Assembly: GCF_900156125.1 (NCBI RefSeq)
Contig: NZ_FTLX01000013.1
Coordinates: 1-54,786, forward strand
Origin: Domibacillus enclensis
GTDB lineage: Bacteria > Bacillota > Bacilli > Bacillales > Domibacillaceae
Length of the DNA stretch: 54,786 nt
Direction of reading: 5' to 3'
Made by a program: the position numbers and the translations under genes. Each line of letters starts with the position of its first letter. Position 1 is the stretch's first letter. The notes under the pieces are model-generated. The model was not told where the DNA came from. It did no database searches and worked only from the letters and a program-made list of their open reading frames with translations. Of the stretch, positions 51,734 through 54,786 are shown in pieces.

Positions 51734-52795
51734 ATGATTACAGAATCGCAGGTGCGTGAAATCGTGAATGCCCTTGAAGACCCATTTTTACATAAAAAAC
51801 TTGCGGAAACGGGCGGCATTGAAGAAATATCAATTAAAGAAGAAAAAAACCATGTCAGCGTCAAAATTGCGATTGCGCAAACCGGCACGCCCGAACAGCT
51901 TCAGCTGCAAATGCGGATTGTTAATTCACTAAAAGAAGCCGGTGTGGAAACAGTCGGCATCCGCTTCAAAGAACTGTCTGACGAAGCAGTGGCCAAGTTC
52001 CGTGGTGCAGATGCGGCAGGCCAGGATGAAAGCCTTTTGTCTCCCGACAGTGAGACCACCTTCTTGGCGATTGCCAGTGGAAAAGGCGGCGTCGGCAAAT
52101 CGACGGTGTCTGTCAACCTGGCTGTTTCTCTTGCACGCCTCGGTAAAAAGGTAGGACTTGTGGATGCAGATATTTACGGCTTCAGCGTGCCGGATATGAT
52201 GGGCATTACCACGCGGCCAGTCGTGCGCGGCGAAAAGATTTTTCCAGTGGACCGCTTTGGCGTAAAGGTCATTTCGATGGGCTTTTTTGTGGATGACAAT
52301 GCGCCGGTCATTTGGCGCGGGCCGATGCTTGGCAAAATGCTGAATAACTTTTTCTCGGAAGTGGAATGGGGCGACCTGGACTACTTGCTCCTTGACTTGC
52401 CGCCGGGCACAGGCGATGTAGCGCTTGATGTGCATACGATGCTGCCGCATTGTAAAGAAGTCATCGTTTCAACACCGCATCCGACCGCCGCGTTCGTTGC
52501 TGCCCGTGCCGGTGCGATGGCCCTGCAAACAGATCACGAAGTAGTAGGAGTCATTGAAAACATGGCGTATTTTGAAAGCAAAAACACGGGCGAAAAGGAA
52601 TACATTTTTGGCCGCGGCGGCGGGGACAAGCTAGCGGATGAATTGCAGACAGAAGTGCTTGGGCGTCTGCCGCTTCAGCAGCCGGACTGGAACGAAGAAG
52701 ATTTTGCTCCATCCGTTTACGCAGAAGATCATCAGCTCGGCACGATTTATCAGGATATCGCGAAAAAATTGGACGAAAAGCTATCATCGAATTAA
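51734..52795 (+). CDS. salA: Mrp/NBP35-family P-loop ATPase SalA
   Basis: In B. subtilis SalA is a regulator that represses scoC and so promotes degradative enzyme synthesis; other family members carry Fe-S clusters. The 353-residue product has an N-terminal DUF59/MIP18-like domain (first ~95 residues) and then the MRP ATPase domain with the deviant Walker A SGKGGVGKST near residue 115, VDADIYGFSVPDMMG, and LLLDLPPGTGDVALD. The CxxC Fe-S motif of some Mrp proteins is absent from the C-terminus. The ATG at 51734 lies 7 nt after AAGGATGG. An in-frame GTG at 51716 lacks a site. Confidence 0.94.
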   Translation: MITESQVREIVNALEDPFLHKKLAETGGIEEISIKEEKNHVSVKIAIAQTGTPEQLQLQMRIVNSLKEAGVETVGIRFKELSDEAVAKFRGADAAGQDESLLSPDSETTFLAIASGKGGVGKSTVSVNLAVSLARLGKKVGLVDADIYGFSVPDMMGITTRPVVRGEKIFPVDRFGVKVISMGFFVDDNAPVIWRGPMLGKMLNNFFSEVEWGDLDYLLLDLPPGTGDVALDVHTMLPHCKEVIVSTPHPTAAFVAARAGAMALQTDHEVVGVIENMAYFESKNTGEKEYIFGRGGGDKLADELQTEVLGRLPLQQPDWNEEDFAPSVYAEDHQLGTIYQDIAKKLDEKLSSN

Positions 52796-52827
52796 AAGCT
52801 CCCGGGCACAGTCCCGGAAGCTTTTTT
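52796..52827 (+). terminator. rho-independent terminator after salA
   Basis: AAGCTCCCGGG pairs with CCCGGAAGCTT (one C-A mismatch) around CACAGT and is followed by T. It overlaps the salA stop region. Confidence 0.88.
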
Positions 52828-52870
52828 CATTGAAAGACAAAAAATGTCCATAGCGAATGAAAGCGCATAT

Positions 52871-52879
52871 TGGTACAAT
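52871..52879 (+). promoter_or_regulatory. possible extended -10 promoter of kbaA
   Basis: TGGTACAAT (TACAAT 52874-52879) lies 33 nt before the kbaA start. No clear -35 hexamer is seen. Confidence 0.5.
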
Positions 52880-52911
52880 CTAAACAGAAGAACAAACAGG
52901 AGGATTTTTGC

Positions 52912-53514
52912 GTGGGTATACGAAATTGGATCCGCTTTTTCACACATACATTATTGATCGGCGGTGCTGTAGCTGGTATTTTAGGCTTTATTATCCGCTG
53001 GAATGAGTTTTCGCCGTTGTTTGCAAATGGAGAATGGAAGGAAGTCCTGTCCGTTTTAACCTGGCTGATCGGTGTTGGCTTTACATTCAGCGTCATCAGC
53101 CAAATGGGCTTTTTTGCGTATTTGACGATTCATCAGTTCGGTCTTGGCCTGTTTCGGTCGTACTGGACCTTTATACAAATTGCCCTCATCGTGGTTGTTT
53201 TATTCGACCTTGTTTATTTTCGCTTTAAAGCGTTCAGCAACGGAGAAGCAATTGGCTCTTACTTGATCCTGGCCGCCATATTACTCATTTTCGGTTTGAT
53301 AACAGCCTACATAAAAGCGAAAGGGAAAAGCAAAAATGTATTTGTCGCCGCTCTTTTCTTTATGATTGTTGTCACCACACTAGAATGGCTGCCGGTTTTG
53401 CAGGCAAATGAAAACAGCTGGCTGTACTTGATGCTGTTCACCCTGCTCCCATGCAACGCTTTTCAATTGCTTATGCTGCCTAAATACAATCAAAAAACCT
53501 CGAAAGCGGGATAA
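52912..53514 (+). CDS. kbaA: KinB signalling activation membrane protein KbaA
   Basis: KbaA is an integral membrane protein needed for KinB-dependent input to the sporulation phosphorelay in B. subtilis. The 200-residue product, close to the family length, has about six hydrophobic segments (for example TLLIGGAVAGILGFIIRW, VLTWLIGVGFTFSVISQMGFF, FIQIALIVVVLFDLVYF, YLILAAILLIFGLITAY, VFVAALFFMIVVTTLEW). The GTG at 52912 lies 7 nt after AGGAGGA. In B. subtilis the germination gene gerD lies between salA and kbaA on the other strand; here only 116 nt separate them. Confidence 0.9.
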   Translation: MGIRNWIRFFTHTLLIGGAVAGILGFIIRWNEFSPLFANGEWKEVLSVLTWLIGVGFTFSVISQMGFFAYLTIHQFGLGLFRSYWTFIQIALIVVVLFDLVYFRFKAFSNGEAIGSYLILAAILLIFGLITAYIKAKGKSKNVFVAALFFMIVVTTLEWLPVLQANENSWLYLMLFTLLPCNAFQLLMLPKYNQKTSKAG

Positions 53515-53536
53515 TCCCTGCTTTCGAGGTTTTTTC
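53492..53536. terminator. bidirectional terminator between kbaA and the pdaB-like gene
   Basis: AAAAAACCTCGAAAGC and GCTTTCGAGGTTTTTT form a 16-bp perfect stem (extended by GGG/CCC), with A's on one side and T's on the other, so it can stop both converging genes. It includes the last codons of kbaA and abuts the stop codon of the minus-strand gene. Confidence 0.93.
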
Positions 53537-54218
53537 AAGGAATGTATTCGATGCGCGTATCATTGCCGGCCAGTTCAGACAAGCTGACCGCTTTTTCTTT
53601 TTTTGCCAGGATCGACAGCCATTTTTCAGTCACACGCAGGTCTTCCTCGGGATTTAATAAAACGATGTCGCCCTTTTTCATATTGCGTATAAAGTCAGAA
53701 GGAGGCCGTTCGGCTAAATCCACGCTCCATTGTACGGTCAGCAGTCCGAGTGAGCTGCTGGTTTCTGGCAAGCCGCCCATTTCTTCAGCGGCCCGTACAT
53801 AAAGTACCCTCTCCATGCCATACGCCTTCAGCCTTTTTTGAACAGCGTTTATTTCTTTTTCGATTTCCCCGGCATCTGAAGTGTCAGTGAGCAGGACGCC
53901 GATATCAAATGCCCGTTCTACTAAAAGTTTTGCCGTTTTAGGATGTTGATCAAGCCAGGAGGAGGTCACAAAAAAAGAAGCTGTCATATCGTGCTTCATA
54001 AAGAGCCTGGCCCATTTTCCGGCATTCGTTTCGGTGTCGTCTACATTCACAGTCAGCGCCACGTTCGTGCTGCCCTTGTAAATGGCGGCAGGCGGGCCGA
54101 CGAATGATACAACGGGCTGTTCAGGAGGAGGGGGAATCGTAATTAAAAAAAAGATAGCAGAAAATAGAAAGAGCAACATCCATTTTAGTTGTTTTATTCG
54201 GATAAATAACCAGGGCAT
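53535..54218 (-). CDS. Degenerate PdaB/YbaN-like polysaccharide deacetylase-family protein
   Basis: The 227-residue product sits where B. subtilis has pdaB (ybaN), convergent with kbaA and next to an rRNA operon. It has an N-terminal membrane anchor (LKWMLLFLFSAIFFLITI, about 11-28), the family-like AIYKGSTNVALTV and SFFVTSSWLDQHPKTAKLLVE, and the late KKGDIVLL segment, so homology is likely. The NodB-type catalytic motifs seem lost: the TFD base position reads TVN, the region of the metal-ligand histidines reads DIGVLLTD, the RPP motif reads VRAAEE, and the terminal LLH reads LLN. It is intact as a reading frame, so it is probably a non-enzymatic paralogue rather than a pseudogene. Confidence 0.7.
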   Translation of the reverse strand: MPWLFIRIKQLKWMLLFLFSAIFFLITIPPPPEQPVVSFVGPPAAIYKGSTNVALTVNVDDTETNAGKWARLFMKHDMTASFFVTSSWLDQHPKTAKLLVERAFDIGVLLTDTSDAGEIEKEINAVQKRLKAYGMERVLYVRAAEEMGGLPETSSSLGLLTVQWSVDLAERPPSDFIRNMKKGDIVLLNPEEDLRVTEKWLSILAKKEKAVSLSELAGNDTRIEYIP

Positions 54219-54292
54219 CGCTGCATCAGCTCCCGCTTTTTTTATGGTTTGAGAAATTATATGAAAAAAAACGAGAAAAAGAAGAAAAAGTA

Positions 54293-54322
54293 TTGACCTT
54301 TTGTTCTAAGGCGTGGTAAATT
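54293..54322 (+). promoter_or_regulatory. rrn promoter P1
   Basis: TTGACC (54293-54298), an 18-nt spacer and TAAATT (54317-54322), with an A-rich tract (AAAAAAAACGAGAAAAAGAA) just upstream that resembles an UP element. Confidence 0.65.
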
Positions 54323-54376
54323 AAATCTTGCCCGTTACGAAACACACATGAGTGAAAAACATTTTAAAAAAAGATG

Positions 54377-54406
54377 TTGACATTCAAAACGGACAAATGA
54401 TATTAT
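54377..54406 (+). promoter_or_regulatory. rrn promoter P2
   Basis: A consensus TTGACA (54377-54382), an 18-nt spacer and TATTAT (54401-54406), 84 nt downstream of P1. Upstream is an A-tract (AAAAAAAGATG). Confidence 0.88.
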
Positions 54407-54601
54407 GTAAAAGTTGCTGTGAGCAACATATTGAACATTGAAAACTGAACAAAATCAATAAAAACGTCAACGTTTTAAGTTTTAACTTCTTATAAGAATA
54501 CACCCCGTATTCTTATAAGAAACAAGAGTTAAGGAACATCGGTTAAGATCGCAACGTCCTGTTGCAACACCGATGTCAGCACATCCTGTGCAAGCAAACA
54601 C
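54407..54601 (+). promoter_or_regulatory. 16S rRNA leader with two strong hairpins
   Basis: The transcribed spacer holds TTCTTATAAGAATAC (54487-54501), perfectly complementary to GTATTCTTATAAGAA (54507-54521). A second hairpin closes with ACATCGGT (54536-54543) / ACCGATGT (54569-54576) and has GCAAC/GTTGC inside. GCACATCCTGTGC and AAGCAAACAC follow before the mature 5' end, probably part of the pre-16S processing stem and antitermination leader. Together with 54219-54292, where I see nothing but the A-rich tract, this covers the whole gap after the minus-strand gene. Confidence 0.75.
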
Positions 54602-54786
54602 TTTTTGGAGAGTTTGATCCTGGCTCAGGACGAACGCTGGCGGCGTGCCTAATACATGCAAGTCGAGCGGACTTGACGGAGCTTGCTCCGTTCAAGTTAG
54701 CGGCGGACGGGTGAGTAACACGTGGGCAACCTGCCCTGCAGATTGGGATAACTCCGGGAAACCGGGGCTAATACCGAATAATATAG
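54602..54786 (+). rRNA. rrs: 16S ribosomal RNA, 5' portion (partial)
   Basis: The sequence TTTTTGGAGAGTTTGATCCTGGCTCAGGACGAACGCTGGCGGCGTGCCTAATACATGCAAGTCGAGCGGAC is split over the universal 16S 5' end. It continues through GGCGGACGGGTGAGTAACACGTGG and into variable region V2 at the window edge. The variable V1 loop reads TTGACGGAGCTTGCTCCGTTCAAG, a Bacillaceae-like form. Confidence 0.97.

Overview
The window is a chromosomal housekeeping segment of an endospore-forming, low-GC Gram-positive rod of the Bacillaceae. The gene order is close to that of Bacillus subtilis from the ctsR operon to the pdaB/rrn junction. The taxonomic evidence is: the CtsR/McsA/McsB/ClpC heat-shock operon, sigH, a cysteine T-box, L10 and L13 leaders, the C+ zinc forms of L33 and L36, type-Z S14, and the sporulation genes cwlD, kbaA and a pdaB-like gene. 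I make no genus-level claim. The segment lies between two rRNA operons: it opens in the 3' part of a 5S rRNA gene and closes in the first ~185 nt of a 16S rRNA gene.

Layout. (1) 1-133: 5S rRNA end and terminator. (2) 180-4788: ctsR-mcsA-mcsB-clpC behind a CtsR operator. (3) 4800-10062: radA, yacL (PIN/TRAM), ispD, ispF, gltX. (4) 10055-14089: cysE-cysS-mrnC-rlmB-rae1 behind a UGC T-box. (5) 14094-15953: sigH, rpmGB, secE, nusG. (6) 15962-18664: rplK-rplA and rplJ-rplL, each pair with a structured leader. (7) 18686-26808: ybxB-type methyltransferase, rpoB, rpoC. (8) 26820-31454: str operon rpsL-rpsG-fusA-tuf. (9) 31482-46371: S10-spc-alpha supercluster from rpsJ to rplQ. (10) 46372-50918: ecfA1-ecfA2-ecfT-truA and, behind an L13 leader, rplM-rpsI. 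(11) 50968-54218: cwlD, salA, kbaA and, on the minus strand, a degenerate pdaB-like gene. (12) 54219-54786: rrn tandem promoters, leader and 16S start.

Nearly everything is on the + strand, in the same direction as the flanking rRNA operons. Together the genes make the ribosome, core RNA polymerase, translation factors, two aminoacyl-tRNA synthetases, isoprenoid precursors, the Sec channel, the vitamin-uptake ECF energizing module, and the regulators of stress (CtsR) and sporulation entry (SigH, KbaA).

I found no phage, insertion sequence, CRISPR array or foreign cassette, and no new multi-gene system. What stands out is (a) genes missing from an otherwise conserved order: disA between radA and yacL, rplGB/ybxF between rpoC and rpsL, a KOW gene between map and infA, ybaJ/ybaK before cwlD, and gerD between salA and kbaA; (b) a pdaB-like protein that appears to have lost every deacetylase catalytic motif; and (c) several strong structured non-coding segments, notably ahead of nusG, tuf, ecfA1, rpoC and the 16S gene.
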